From Cercis canadensis (Eukaryota; Streptophyta; Magnoliopsida; Fabales; Fabaceae): a stretch of DNA of 64,000 nt. Each line of letters opens with the position of its first letter. The first letter of the stretch is position 1. The notes under the pieces are model-generated. The model was not told the DNA's origin. It did no database searches and saw nothing but the letters and a program-made list of their open reading frames with translations. The stretch lies in contig QAOA01004423.1 in the NCBI GenBank assembly GCA_003255065.1, positions 186,001-250,000 on the forward strand, in the 5' to 3' direction. Below are positions 50,917-62,735 of the stretch, piece by piece. The position numbers were made by a program, and so were the translations under genes.

Positions 50917-53856
50917 TTAACCCACAAGAGACCCACATCAATAAACTCTGTCACTGACTATGTTAATGTGTAAGTTGCGTTTGAATAGAAGCAACGGTGT
51001 AAGTGTTTTTAACAGTGGGAATTGGGGTAGTGGATAATGATTAGGGGAAGTTCATGAATTTGGATTCTAGTTACAATACTAAGTATAGGTTAATTTTTCA
51101 AAAAAAATGTAGACGGTCAAGGAGGGGGAGGGTGTGTAAGGAGAGACCAAAAGGGGGCTCTAATTGAGTTAAATTTTGGTCTCCTTTTTGTGTAATCGAT
51201 GAGGAATGGAAGTGGGGTTGGGGGTTTCTTTTCTTAGTTATTCATCTTCTTTTATGGGGTGTGTCATGTGTGTTTCTTTTGTTTATTAAAAAATAAAATC
51301 TATGGAGAGAGGGGATTGACTGAAATGAGTTCCTCTGTGAATAGGGAACTTAAAAACTTTGTGTAGCGGTAGGGGTCATGGTCTAGCTGATGCTTAGAAT
51401 AGAATTCTGTCTGACAAAAAGATGAAAAATAAGAAAGTGTGAGGAAAAGCTAGCAAGGAAGCGATCACCAAATGGCTTAGTGGATTAGCTTTTCATTCTT
51501 TTAGCGAAGAAAGAAAGAAAGAGAAAGAGCAATTTACAAGTATATGAGTGGGAGCAGGCGTGCCAAACTGCCAATTGGGTTTTGAGAGAGAGAGAGAAGA
51601 GTAAAGCTGCCGGCGTGAATCATCATCATCAAACCCACTATCATCTCTCAGCACAACCCACTCACATTCCTTGCCTCCTAATCCCTCTCCAAACTCTGCC
51701 AAAATTCCCACCTACTTTTTCCTTTTCTATACTATTTACATAAACCCATACATCAATATGTCATATAATAATGTTGTATCCTAATACCAAAATGTACCCT
51801 TCTCCAAGTTCTAGGGCATGCCTTCTTGCTTTTTTCTCCACCCATTTTTGATGATGGTTTATAAGAACGCACTAATCACTCCCAACTCTAGGCCAGGCCA
51901 ATTCATTTCTTTCAACACCAATCAACCCAACCCAACCCAAACATATACATCTCTTCCCCTCTCATACTCCCCAAATGTTTATATATCTATTTCACTAACT
52001 GTTTTAACTAATTTTCCATTTTATTGCTTTCCTACCAATTACTCAGCTTCATTTTCCATTCGTCAAACTCAGTCTTAGTCCTCTTTACATTATAATTTAA
52101 TCCTCATTGTGGCCCAGAGTAGCCTCATTACAAATTGACGTCCAATTCTTTTAAAATCCATGTTTCAGAAATATTATTGTATTTTTTTGGTCGGAAGGGG
52201 TTTCGGTATGTCCACGTCTACTTTTTAAATTCAACATTATTAGACAGCCGTAGCTGTACTTAGTTTTTTCTTATGTCAATTGATTATTGAGCAGATCTTG
52301 TTTGGAAACCTTCCGTGTTTGTTTCTCTGTTTTCCTTCACCAATCATTAGGAAAAATCCATGCTTGAACTCTTTGTCCCCCGCTTCGATGTGGGCCTTGG
52401 AGCCATTTTTTTTCTTCATAGCCAGTAGTCATTAATCCCAGACAGGATGAGACAGGTTCTTACCCCTATTGAAATCCATGGCCACATATAAATGTGATAG
52501 AGGCCTGATCTCACTTTTTTTTTTTCTTTTTTATTTGGGGGTGGTGGTGAGAAATTGAAGAGTTCCGAATTTTAATTATAAATATTAACAAGTTTAATAG
52601 CCTTTTCCCTGATGTCAATTAAATGAATAAACCAAATAAGACATAGACGTTCACGGCTTCATTTTGGTGACTTTTATTTTTCTCTTTTATTCAATAGGTG
52701 AGCCCCATTGTATTCTACTTTATTTATATTGAAAGCCACTATCTATTATAAGAAAGCATATAGTTGAGATGTCACCACTGCCTCAATTATAATAAGATAA
52801 TTTTCCTTCGGACTATAGCGGATATAGACCGTGTCTGGCAAGTTTAAGTTTAGTTTAATCTTAAGTTATAACTATCATTGTTTTCAAGCAAAAGAAGAGA
52901 AAAAAAGGTATTAACTCTCATTATTCTCACTTACTCTGTTTTCAGAAGATGATATGAAGAATTACAAACTAATTTTAGATATAGATAGATCATCATGAAA
53001 GCAAATAAAGAAACGAACACGTTTTCTCTTACCTTAAAGAACTCGTCCAACCTGATGTGCGAACTAAGAAATAAAAAATCTCCAGATGACTCGACAAGGA
53101 TCTAATCTAAACAATTGAATCTTTTCTTTCTTTTTTCTCTTTCGCTAATGTAATCAAACCCAACACCCCCACCCCACCCCCCCCCCCCCCNCGGCGGCCG
53201 GGTTTTGCCCCTTAATCCTATGCTAAATTTGGTGGTCAAGACTACGAAGTCAATGAAAGATCATTAGTTCTGTTTAAATTTACTCAATCACTTACGATAC
53301 CAATAAAATTTGCTTGCACAGTTGAAGTGTACATAGAAAAGGGCAACCTCGCTGAAACTAGTACTTCCACCAGACCACCGAGCAAGAATAGAAGAGAAAA
53401 ATTCTCTGCCAGCAAAGTCAATTGATTGGATTGGTAATGTCCCAAAAAGTGAAGATCTGACAGCTGTTAAAATAATTTCATTCTAGTGCACTTACCTGGT
53501 AAAAAAACAAAAAAGTTACTAGTACACTTAAAATCTCTCCCATTGGGCCAATGAAGTTGTAATAGTATTTGTGAAGCCAGAGCATCAATTATATAGGAAA
53601 GCAAATTATGAATTTCTGACAAGATAGCAACGGAACATGCTTGCTATGTATGATTTCCAGTAACGCACTTCGAGCAAAATGTTTTTGTTCTTGTAACCAT
53701 TACATTTCTCGTCAAATACAATTATTGTACACATCCTAAGAAAACATAGAGTGCAAAAAATTTTCCCACCACTCTCTCATTTTTCCCAATGTAAAAGTAC
53801 CTCCTACACCGGGAACCTCTTTAACAGTTTGTACATATGGTACAATATTGGGATTC
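50917..53856. other. SHR upstream region and PUB49 3' flank
   Basis: Long non-coding stretch. Seen: GAGA repeats near 51510-51535 and 51581-51600, CCCAACCCAACCC at about 51925-51940, and a C-run with an N at 53191 followed by CGGCGGCCGGG. The SHR promoter presumably lies in the first 2 kb. No coding region supported. Confidence 0.45.
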
Positions 53857-56800
53857 TTACCATGCAGAAAAATCTTTAAATCCACCAGAAGAAACTCCCG
53901 CTTTTCTTTTCTTTCCTACAATGGCTGTACTGGTGTCAACAGTAGCAGATTCAGCTTGAGCATTCCTAGCTTTCAGGTATTTGCCAACACCACCACCGCC
54001 CATGTCTCCAGATTCTGAAGTTCCAGCGCCTGGATTGCTATACCATGCGCCAATCTTATCCTGAAAGATAAACCAAAAAAAGTCCTCTATATTAATAAAA
54101 GATAGAAACTATAGAACTAAACAATCAGTGAGAGGTATCCAAGGTCCTGAAACAAACATTATCTTCATCCTCAGCAGTCTTCTCTTTGTCATTCTCCTGC
54201 TTTTCTTCTTCATCTGGTTCTGAGTAAGGATTGACAAAAATCGTGACACTTGTTATCTTAATTTCCTCCTGCAAGATAGAAGATGAATAGAACATGAGAC
54301 ATTGTTTGAAGACGTAAACTTCATACTTGATAATGAATCTTTTGAAATTATCAATTGTCCCAGAAGAAATAATGATCAAATATATGAACTCTTCAAACCA
54401 GAAGAACCTTGCCACTGTTTAGCAAATTACTGGCTCTTGGGGCACAAGGCACGTGATAAAGCACGAAACTGTGCTCAATAAAGTGTAAACTCTTGCGATC
54501 CCACGTGTTATACAATGATATGTAAAAATCCACAGTAAAAAGTTGATGCATACAACTGCGACCAAACTAGCTAGACAATAATAACCTAAGGAACACTCTC
54601 CAAAATAAGAAAATTAGTAGAACATCAAAAGAATCTTCTTATAGAGCAGTCTGCAATACATAATAGCCTATTTGTCATTACTCAGGTTGAAACTTCATGC
54701 AATGGAGACAAATTAAACAAAGAAAACCCGTAAGAAACTAATACATCACCAATTCTAAAAGGTATACACAACTCACCAGAGGTCGGTCATTGTCATCAAC
54801 GGGAACCTTTTCCATGGCAGCTAGTGTAGTCAAGCCACCAACAACTACGCCAAAAACCGTATGTTTGTAGTTCAAATGATTTGCAGACTTGTATAGGATG
54901 AAAAACTGGGAGCCATTGGTGTGCGGACCACTGTTTGCCATGCTAACAACACCCCTCCCAGAGTGAACCAATTTGGAATTAAGTTCATCTTTAAAAGGTT
55001 TTCCCCATATTGATTCACCTCCTCTCCCAGTACCAGTAGGATCACCACCTTGTATCATAAAATTCCTGCATGAAATAGAAAACAAGACATCTATATGAGT
55101 GAGTTGTGGTTAACTGAGTGGAGAAAGAGGGAACAAAAATTAAATTTACCCAGAAAAGATTGCCACCGTACCTAATGTTTCTGTGGAAAGCCACTCCATT
55201 ATAATATCCACGTTCACAAAGTGTGATAAAATTCTCACATGTTCTGGGTGTTATATCACAGTGCAGTTCAATATTCAAATCACCATGTGTTGTATGCAGC
55301 TGAACATATCCTTTCTTCTTTGGATTCTTCTCAACTTTTACATATTCAAATTCATTCTTTGTAACTGGATCAAAAGATGTTGAAGTGAAGGATCGGGAAG
55401 CAGCACCAGTTGTGAAACGGCTTTTGACCTGAAAAAGAGACCTTGTATTAGAAGCTGATAATGGAGATTAAAAAATTATGGCAAAAGAATAGTGGTCCTC
55501 TCTTCAAATAGCACATAGAAATGCACAAGAGCTCCCAATATGTATTACACTTGATCCAAAAGAAGTCAAATCAGGGAAAACTTACAAGCTTTGCATTCAA
55601 TGGTGACCTGTCACCAGACATATGCATAGCTATCCTAGCAGCAGTTTTATCACTTGATGAAGCTTTAGCAGCAGCTGCACTTCTTCCGTGAACAGAAGCA
55701 GATGCTGCATCTACAATACTAAATGCCTGAGAAGTTTTAGACTCTCCATTTGAACTTATTCCCGAATCCTCTTTAAGACGCGACCTTGCAGCTAAGATGG
55801 CAGCAAGTGCAGCAGCCCTTTCTTTTTGTGCCTTGTTACCACCTCCGCCATGCAGTGCGGTTTCCCTTCCTCTCTCAGTTCCAAGCTCCTGAAGCATTTG
55901 CTTGATATCCCCAGACACATTAATGTTATAGGTTGGATCTGAAGCCATTTTCTGTACTTCTGAGAAAAGGAAATTGAAAGTATCATAGCCAATACATTTT
56001 TTAATTATAAAAAAAAAAAAGAAGCAAAATCATCAACATCAAGAGATCCATAACTCACAAAAAAAAGGAGTTGCCAACTGAAGCTTACCTTCACCATCAA
56101 CTTTCAAATTTTTTTTGAAGTGATCAAAATCCAGAAGAACCTTGCTATCAAGTGCATTAGGATTCTGCAAAGAGTACATCCACAAACATCAGTATGTGCA
56201 AGCAAATAAGGGAAAAACAAAGGACAAAGTGTTTTCATTTACTGGCTAAAACCTGGATTGTTATAAGATCATCCCTTGTGAATGGCTCATCAGTGAGCAG
56301 CTCCTTCCAGTTTTTTGTCCTGATGTTTAATTCTTTAATTGCCTATTTTTCAAGAACAGAATTATATGTACTATCTACACAAATAAAAATTAGTATTATT
56401 TACACTAATGATTCAGAGAAAAGTAAACCTCGTAGCAGAACACATTCCCTGTGGTCTTCACAGCCACAATATGAGTAAATTCGGTGAAAACTTTGTTTAG
56501 CACAGGACATTGATATTCTCCTGCAGAATAACAGTGAAATGTTTAGTAAATAAACGACCAAAGCCTAACTGGATATACAATAAACACATCCAAGAAAGCC
56601 CCCTAAGAAACCACCCTGCGGGGAAAGAAAATGCCATATCCATGAGAAATTATAGGTTTAACCAAGCAAGGACATGGCTCCAAAAGAAGAATGATACTAA
56701 CCTAATTTAACAGACACTACTGGCGAATAGTTCAGTCTTCTCAATCTCATTATAGATTTTGGCAATTTAAAACTTTTAATGCATTCCATCCACAGTCCAA

Positions 56801-58683
56801 CATCCAGTAGGCCCTACAGATGAATAATCAACTATTACTTTGAAAGAATCTTCATTTAGCAGGGCAAAAATATGATGTTCTTATTGTAATAAGATTTCTC
56901 AAATTTTGTTTGGTCAAGTAATCCTTGGAAATTCTCAGAAACTTTTAGCACTTAAGAATTTTATTAAGGATTTTGGATGGAAGTTCTCATTGGGTTTCAT
57001 TAAGGATTTTTCTGATAGGAAGTCTAAACCTTTTTTTTTTTTCTAAAAAAAAAAAAAAGAAGAGGAAGAGACTTAAGTGATATATATCTACAAATTATGT
57101 CCCGAAACAAATCCCAGGTTTTGGCAATAGACTACTCCTTGTCTATAAAACATTGATTGCACTCTTCCATATCTTGAACTTCAAAACTCCTAATCAACAA
57201 TAGGCCAAAGTTATAAGCAATGAGTATTTTTATCAGGAGGAACTATAGGAAGTAATTTTGCCTAATTATTTGTTCAATCAAGAACTCTATGAATTATTCA
57301 GAAAATCCTCCATGTAACACAGAATGAGGTCCCCCTGCTCTTCCATATCATGATAAAGTAATTGAACTGTATTTGTACATTACTGCACAAAGTGCAAGTT
57401 CAAAAGTATGCCAAGTACCTAAAAATCAGAAGTAGGACATTGCACTTAGGTTTGCATTTACTTAGTGCACCAGCAAGAACAGGAGCTTATCCAAAACAGA
57501 GGACAACCTGTCTTTCACATATATCTGCACCTTATAACGCAGGACCTTCTAACTCAAAGTTGTTACTGTATCTAAGACATTCTATATAAATCATTCCAAA
57601 ACATACTACAGTTTGTCCAAAATAACTAATTCTACTAAGAACAAAATGATTCTTGAAAAAAAAAAAAAATAAGTGTCATATCTTAAGTCAAAGCACCTCT
57701 CAAGAAATTATTCTTTTCCAACATGATCAAGCTGAAGACCTATCACAATNCTAAGACATTCTATATAAACCATTCCAAAACATACTACAGTTTGTCCAAA
57801 ATAACTAATTCTACTAAGAACAAAATGATTCTTGAAAAAAAAAAAAAATAAGTGTCATATCTTAAGTCAAAGCACCTCTCAAGAAATTATTCTTTTCCAA
57901 CATGATCAAGCTGAAGACCTATCACAATGCCAATTTATTTTCATACAACTGATTCTAAATAGTGGACATGAAAGAAGTGAAAAAAGGGAAAAAAGCTTCT
58001 TATCACATTGTGACTTACTCAATGCCTCAACCCAAAGGTCAATGTAACAGCATCAAGAAAACATCTTCATAAAATGAAATGCATGTAAAAGAAGGAATAA
58101 AAGAAAAAACAAATAAAGGAAAGCCCGTAGGTGCAAAAATTATTGTAATAAGAAGGAACCTTCTGCATTTTTGTGGAAATTTAGTGGAATGAGATCCTCC
58201 TGCTTCAACGGAGCTCCAGTGACAGGATGCTTTCCATATTTTATAATATATGGGGTTATATTCCTGCAGCCAAATTGCAGACCTAATCAATCAAACAACT
58301 AACAGAAACGAATAGAAACACTTTGAAATAATTGAACTGTAAAATTTATAATGATCATGAATGTATGGAATAGATCGATACCCACATAACATCAAAAACG
58401 CTCCCATCAGCTGTGCATACCGGATATTCAAACGGCGTAAACGTGAGCCTGAATAAAAAAATTCCAGGTATAAACATAAAATTGAAGGATAATTAATAAT
58501 TTCAGTGAGAAGTGCAATATTTATATATTGAAAAGTGAATAGAGAGAGTTCGTACGCGCAGCAATAGAATGGAAGACGTTTGAATGCAGCGCGATTTTCT
58601 TTGGATTTGGCGCCTCCCCATTCCGTTGCCCACTCTGTTTTAGTGATGAACATCCTGTCTTTGCTATGCTGTTTCTTACCCAT
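53857..58683 (-). CDS. PUB49: U-box / cyclophilin-domain protein PUB49 (PPIL2/CYC4 type), 595 aa
   Basis: Minus-strand exons 58683-58556, 58448-58386, 58263-58160, 56520-56429, 56342-56253, 56164-56089, 55959-55586, 55428-55172, 55065-54777, 54268-54158 and 54060-53857 join in phase to 595 residues. Start [22 protein letters not shown]-box follows at about 38-110 ([58 protein letters not shown]). Then an Ala-rich coiled linker, a cyclophilin domain at about 349-495 ([50 protein letters not shown]), and a disordered tail ending GGFKDFSAW. The family is a nuclear, spliceosome-associated E3 ligase/cyclophilin. The catalytic Arg of FHR is kept, but the position of cyclophilin A Trp121 is Tyr in [10 protein letters not shown], as in PPIL2. 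The third intron (1.6 kb) holds the duplicated block at 57572-57928. Confidence 0.94.
57572..57928. repeat. Direct duplication around an N at 57750, inside a PUB49 intron
   Basis: Copy 1 57572-57749 and copy 2 57751-57928 meet exactly at the N. Both run CTAAGACATTCTATATAAA ... CCTATCACAAT, and differ at single bases (AATCATTCC against AACCATTCC). As at 4495 and 15370, unmerged allelic contig ends are the simplest cause; the true intron is probably about 180 bases shorter. Confidence 0.8.
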
Positions 58684-58947
58684 TGTGTTGCCTCGGAAAT
58701 AGCTTCAAATAATGAAATAGGGTTCTAATCCACTACTTTGATACAGTTAATTGAACTTCCTTTTCGCGCAGAGACCAGCTCGGAGAAATCCACAGGCTTC
58801 TGCTTCTGCTTCGCTACTTGGCAGTTGCCGGCAATTTTGGGAGAGAGCGAATATGGCAACTGGATATTTTTTTTGGTTCTCAACTCTCACAACCACCTCC
58901 GACAGCATTCGCGTATCACCGCGCGCGGCTGTGTAGAATTTTTCTTT

Positions 58948-59057
58948 TCTTTTCTGTTTTTTTTTTTTTTTTTTTTTTTTTTTTNTTTTTTTTTTTGTAG
59001 ACTACGGGGCAAAAGCCCAGCAACAAAAAAAACTACAATAATCTTTTCTGTTTTTTT
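58948..59057 (-). mobile_element. Short poly(A)-tailed retroposon end with 16-bp target duplication
   Basis: Insert about 58964-59041 flanked by TCTTTTCTGTTTTTTT at 58948-58963 and 59042-59057. Read on the minus strand, the insert is a short 3' end, TTGTTGCTGGGCTTTTGCCCCGTAG..., followed by a long poly-A (with an N at 58985). The GGGCTTTTGCCC palindrome forms a hairpin just before the tail. Minus orientation, poly-A and variable-length target duplication fit a severely 5'-truncated LINE or a SINE. It lies just upstream of the PUB49 start. Confidence 0.65.
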
Positions 59058-59231
59058 AGTGATAAAAAAATAAAAAATTAATTTAAAACAATGGCACCAA
59101 TACAATAAATCATCTTTTAATGATTAAGTCACCCGGCAAAATTTTTATAATGGAGATGCACAAGCAAAGATAAATTCAAGAGTCTTAAGCACTGTGTCAT
59201 TAAAGGGCTTAAATGGATCTTAGATTTTGGG

Positions 59232-59533
59232 TGGGCCGTTTCTGCTTTTTTGGGATAAAAAATATGTTATTGACGCTCTTCCGATCAATATTAGAATAAT
59301 TTATTATTATTATTAGTTTAAAAAAATATAAATACCATTCCTCACTAAATACGAGATATATATATATATGCCTTTACTCCCTCAATCAAAGATAAAAGAG
59401 TGAAAATACAAAATTTTCTATTTTCTTTTTCTCTTTTAACATTTTACCTTTCTAACCAATTATTTTTGGGTCAAGTATACTAACTGGTTGAAAACGAACT
59501 GGGCCTATTGAGCCCGCAGCCCTAGAAAGCCCA
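59232..59533. promoter_or_regulatory. Site II motifs in the divergent PUB49 / 60260 promoter
   Basis: TGGGCC at 59232 and 59500, AGCCCG at 59511, AGCCCA at 59528. The interval between the PUB49 start (58683) and the start at 60260 is 1.6 kb and serves both genes. The motif is seen; co-regulation is inferred. Confidence 0.45.
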
Positions 59534-60136
59534 ATTTCCCTCCGCGTTCCTCGCCTGATCGCATCAAATCGCAGAAATGGTGCGGGCCTCGACTCTGTCC
59601 CAGCTCCTACCTCTCAAGTTCCAAACCAAATATTTTTAACGCTGACAGCCTGAAAACCTAGAAAGTACCGAAATGCCGGGTTTTCTGCCGTACCAGTTTC
59701 GGGTATGCTTTCGAAACACGCAATACATCTCTTTCGCTGAAACGCCAGTTATTTTTTTATTTTTTATTTTTGCATTTCGAAACACGTTGTTTCGAAACGC
59801 CAATTTTTTGCTGAAGGCGGAAAACTAACTTATGCGGAATGATGTCGTTTCATATAAGTGGCAATTCCACATATGCCATAAACGACGTCGTTTTTTAGCT
59901 GAGCTATTTTTTCACCATTCTTCTCCCCAAAATCACAGTAAATACAGAACAGATCAGAAAAATAGTTGTTACTTATTTATTAAGAATTAAGAATTAATAT
60001 TTTTTATATTTGAAGAATTTTAAATTTTTTTATTCTATTATATATATATATTATACCGTGGTGTATTTATTTATTTTTTTAAAAAAATAACATCCTGGCA
60101 TTTTATACCGTACCAGATATGAAACCTGTAGCCGTG

Positions 60137-60216
60137 CTACATACCTGAAACTTTTTTTTTTGGTATTCTACGGGGCCAAAGCCCAGAAACAAAGAAGAAA
60201 CTACATACCTGAAACT
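60137..60216 (-). mobile_element. Second poly(A)-tailed retroposon end with 16-bp target duplication
   Basis: CTACATACCTGAAACT occurs at 60137-60152 and again at 60201-60216. Between them (60153-60200), read on the minus strand, is TTTCTTCTTTGTTTCTGGGC..., then TTTGGCCCCGTAGAATACC and a short poly-A. This is the same 3' end as the insertion near 58964 (GGGCTTTTGCCCCGTAG against GGGCTTTGGCCCCGTAG), so both derive from one family. It sits within 45 bases of the start codon at 60260 and therefore probably forms part of that gene's leader. Confidence 0.75.
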
Positions 60217-60259
60217 AATTCTGAAAGTGAAATTGTTACCAGAGAAAAAAAAAAATAGG

Positions 60260-62735
60260 ATGGGAGAACCTAGTAATGGCTACCACAGTAGCAGCGGGGA
60301 GGAAGACGGCGATGCGGCATGGAGATCAGCCATCGATTCCGTTGCCAGAACCACCAGCTATATCTCTTCGTTCATGAATGGGTTTTCTGCTACCTCCAAG
60401 GAAAAGTCAGCTACCAAATCTAGTGACCCGAATGAGAATGACGGAGATTATCGAGGGCAGAAACTCCAAACCCAGCAGATGAAGCACTACCAAGTCAAGG
60501 TCAATATTTTCAGCTCCCATTCTGATACCTCTCTATTTTCTTATAGGTGCTTGAGTGTGTGTTTTGAAGTTGCTAGAAAAAAAGGGCATTTTCCCCTCTG
60601 TTTTCCTGGAGAAATTGGATTGGCCTATGTAGTTTGTTTGATCATCAAGTTCACATTGCTTATTAAGTTTATGGTGTTCAGTTTACATTCTGATAATCTC
60701 GCATACTGTACGGCACCTTTTGTGTTACAAATTGATGAATTATTGTTTGTCTCGTCTTTAGACTTATGCAATTTGCTGCTGAATGCAAATTCACTGCAAA
60801 AATGAACATGAGATTAACATGCCTTATATTGCAATTTACCTGGGAAAACATGCACCTGTCATCGACGGATAAACCCACATTTAATGGTGAATTGGAACTA
60901 ACAAAGTTGGAAACAAAAGTCAGCATAACTGTTTAGAGCAGAATTTGGAAGATCATATATCGGACCTTGTCTTCTGGAACAATGTGTAGACTTCGAATAA
61001 ATATAAAAAAATGTATTATGTGTTTTCTCAACTTATATAACTACAGTTCCTGGTAGAGGTTTTCTGCTGTCTTGTCCCTATCCCTATTCTCTGATCTCTC
61101 AGTGATGATATATTCTGTATCTGGTCTGTGAACTTCTTTATTCCCTTGCCAGCATGTGTGGGAGCTATTCATGTTCTTGACAGGCACAAAAGCTTTTGAA
61201 TGACATCTTAGAAAATACATTAGAGATTGTGAAAGAACCTTTCCACGTCCTGGATGAAGATCCCGGCATCAATGACGGTGGCATTTGCTTGTTTAAACAT
61301 GCTCAACCTGGAATAGTGTTTGATCATGTTGGTAAGTTAGGCTTGTGCTCACTCTTGTCTGCTTCTAATCATGACTAAAAGAACAGCTGCACTTGCTTGT
61401 TATAAATGTTTTATTTTTTGGTTTAGGAGAGTCTGTCTGGTTCCTGTTTTATAAATTCCTTTTCTTAGGAACACATACAAGATTCAACACCACAAAAGGA
61501 TCATGGTGATCCGGGGGCTTTATCTAGTGTTGTTGGCAGTGTTTGCCTCTTTTCTTTAACAAAAGACACACTATTTCTTACTCTATTTTCTACATGCTTC
61601 GGAAAAGATCTGAAATATAAAATAGCTGCTTCTAACAGTGCTGCTCTTTTCAGAATAAAGGACAAGCACCCAATTGTGAACACTAACAACTGGAGCCTAG
61701 ATCATCATTTATCTCCTTTTCCAGTGTTCAATCTATTTCTTGTTTACGTCAGAACATTATAGTTTGTCACTTTCAGTTGCACATTGCTTTGTGATATATT
61801 GCATCTGTGGTACAAGGGTGATAATCTGTGCTAGTTAGCCCATTAGGAACCCAAATAAAAGAGCAGTATGCTTGGAGCTTCTGTTATAACACTTTGGTCT
61901 GGCCCAGCTGGTTGATAAAGAAACGGAACACCGGTCCAGGTTATCTGGACCATATATTTGTGTAAGTTGAGCAAATTTAAGCTACTTGGACAGGCTTATA
62001 GAAAAACCATCAGAGTTTAATAAAGTCATAAACAGTTGGTTTACTAATTGTAATATGTTTACACCAAATTATTGATTTAAGGAATTAAACACCAAGCTTG
62101 AATGTTGAACTCAATGTATATGCATGTCCACCATTTCTGATTGCTGCTAAACGGATTTTACATTCTCAAGTACTGATGCCATTAAAGGGGTGTAGTGATT
62201 GAAGAGGTGTTCTGTGTTTTCCTTTTTATATTAAGATTGTAGGAGAGTTAAAAAAAATATACTTTGTGATGTATGTTGGGTTTAACATTACCAAATTGTA
62301 TTTGTATGTATGGCTGAAAATTATGCGAATGGCTGCAGATGAACCCCAACCACCAAGGAAAAGACCTAGAATACTTCCTGGAGAAGAGATTGATGAGAAA
62401 TCAAAGAAGGTCGTCTAGCCTATCTGTAGATTTCTTAGTGCTTATTTATTTTCTTCGTTAATAATGTCAGTTATTTTCTTAACGAGTACACGGTGCCTCA
62501 ACAGTTTAAAAGACGGATTCGTGCTGTTGCTGTTGATGGGAAAGATTTAATAGCTGCAGCAAGAGATGCATGCCAGAATTCATTGGCCAAACTTGAAGCT
62601 AGAGATGCAGCAGCGAAAGCTGCGGCCAAGAGAGAGGAGGAAAGGGTTGAAAACTTGAAAAGGGTTAGGGGAGAAAACTGGCTACCTTCTATGGCCGAAG
62701 AGATGCAGGTTAAAAGGGGTTGGTTTCATGTTTGA
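60260..62735 (+). CDS. Small charged coiled-coil protein, unknown function, 229 aa
   Basis: Exons 60260-60499, 61184-61331, 62339-62409 and 62505-62735 join in phase to 229 residues. Not recognised as a named family; possibly like Arabidopsis At3g49890 by position. N-terminus MGEPSNGYHSSSGEEDGDAA is acidic, then SAIDSVARTTSYISSFMNGF. A middle helical region reads QKLLNDILENTLEIVKEPFH. A basic PRKRPRILPGEEID resembles a nuclear signal. The C-terminal part is Ala/Lys/Glu-rich, probably coiled coil (LEARDAAAKAAAKREEERVE), ending MQVKRGWFHV. An in-frame ATG at 60227 would add 11 basic residues; 60260 was chosen for its better context. Donors of introns 1 and 3 (AAG|GTCAAT, AAG|GTCGTC) are poor. 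Existence is well supported by phase-perfect joining; function unknown. Confidence 0.72.
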
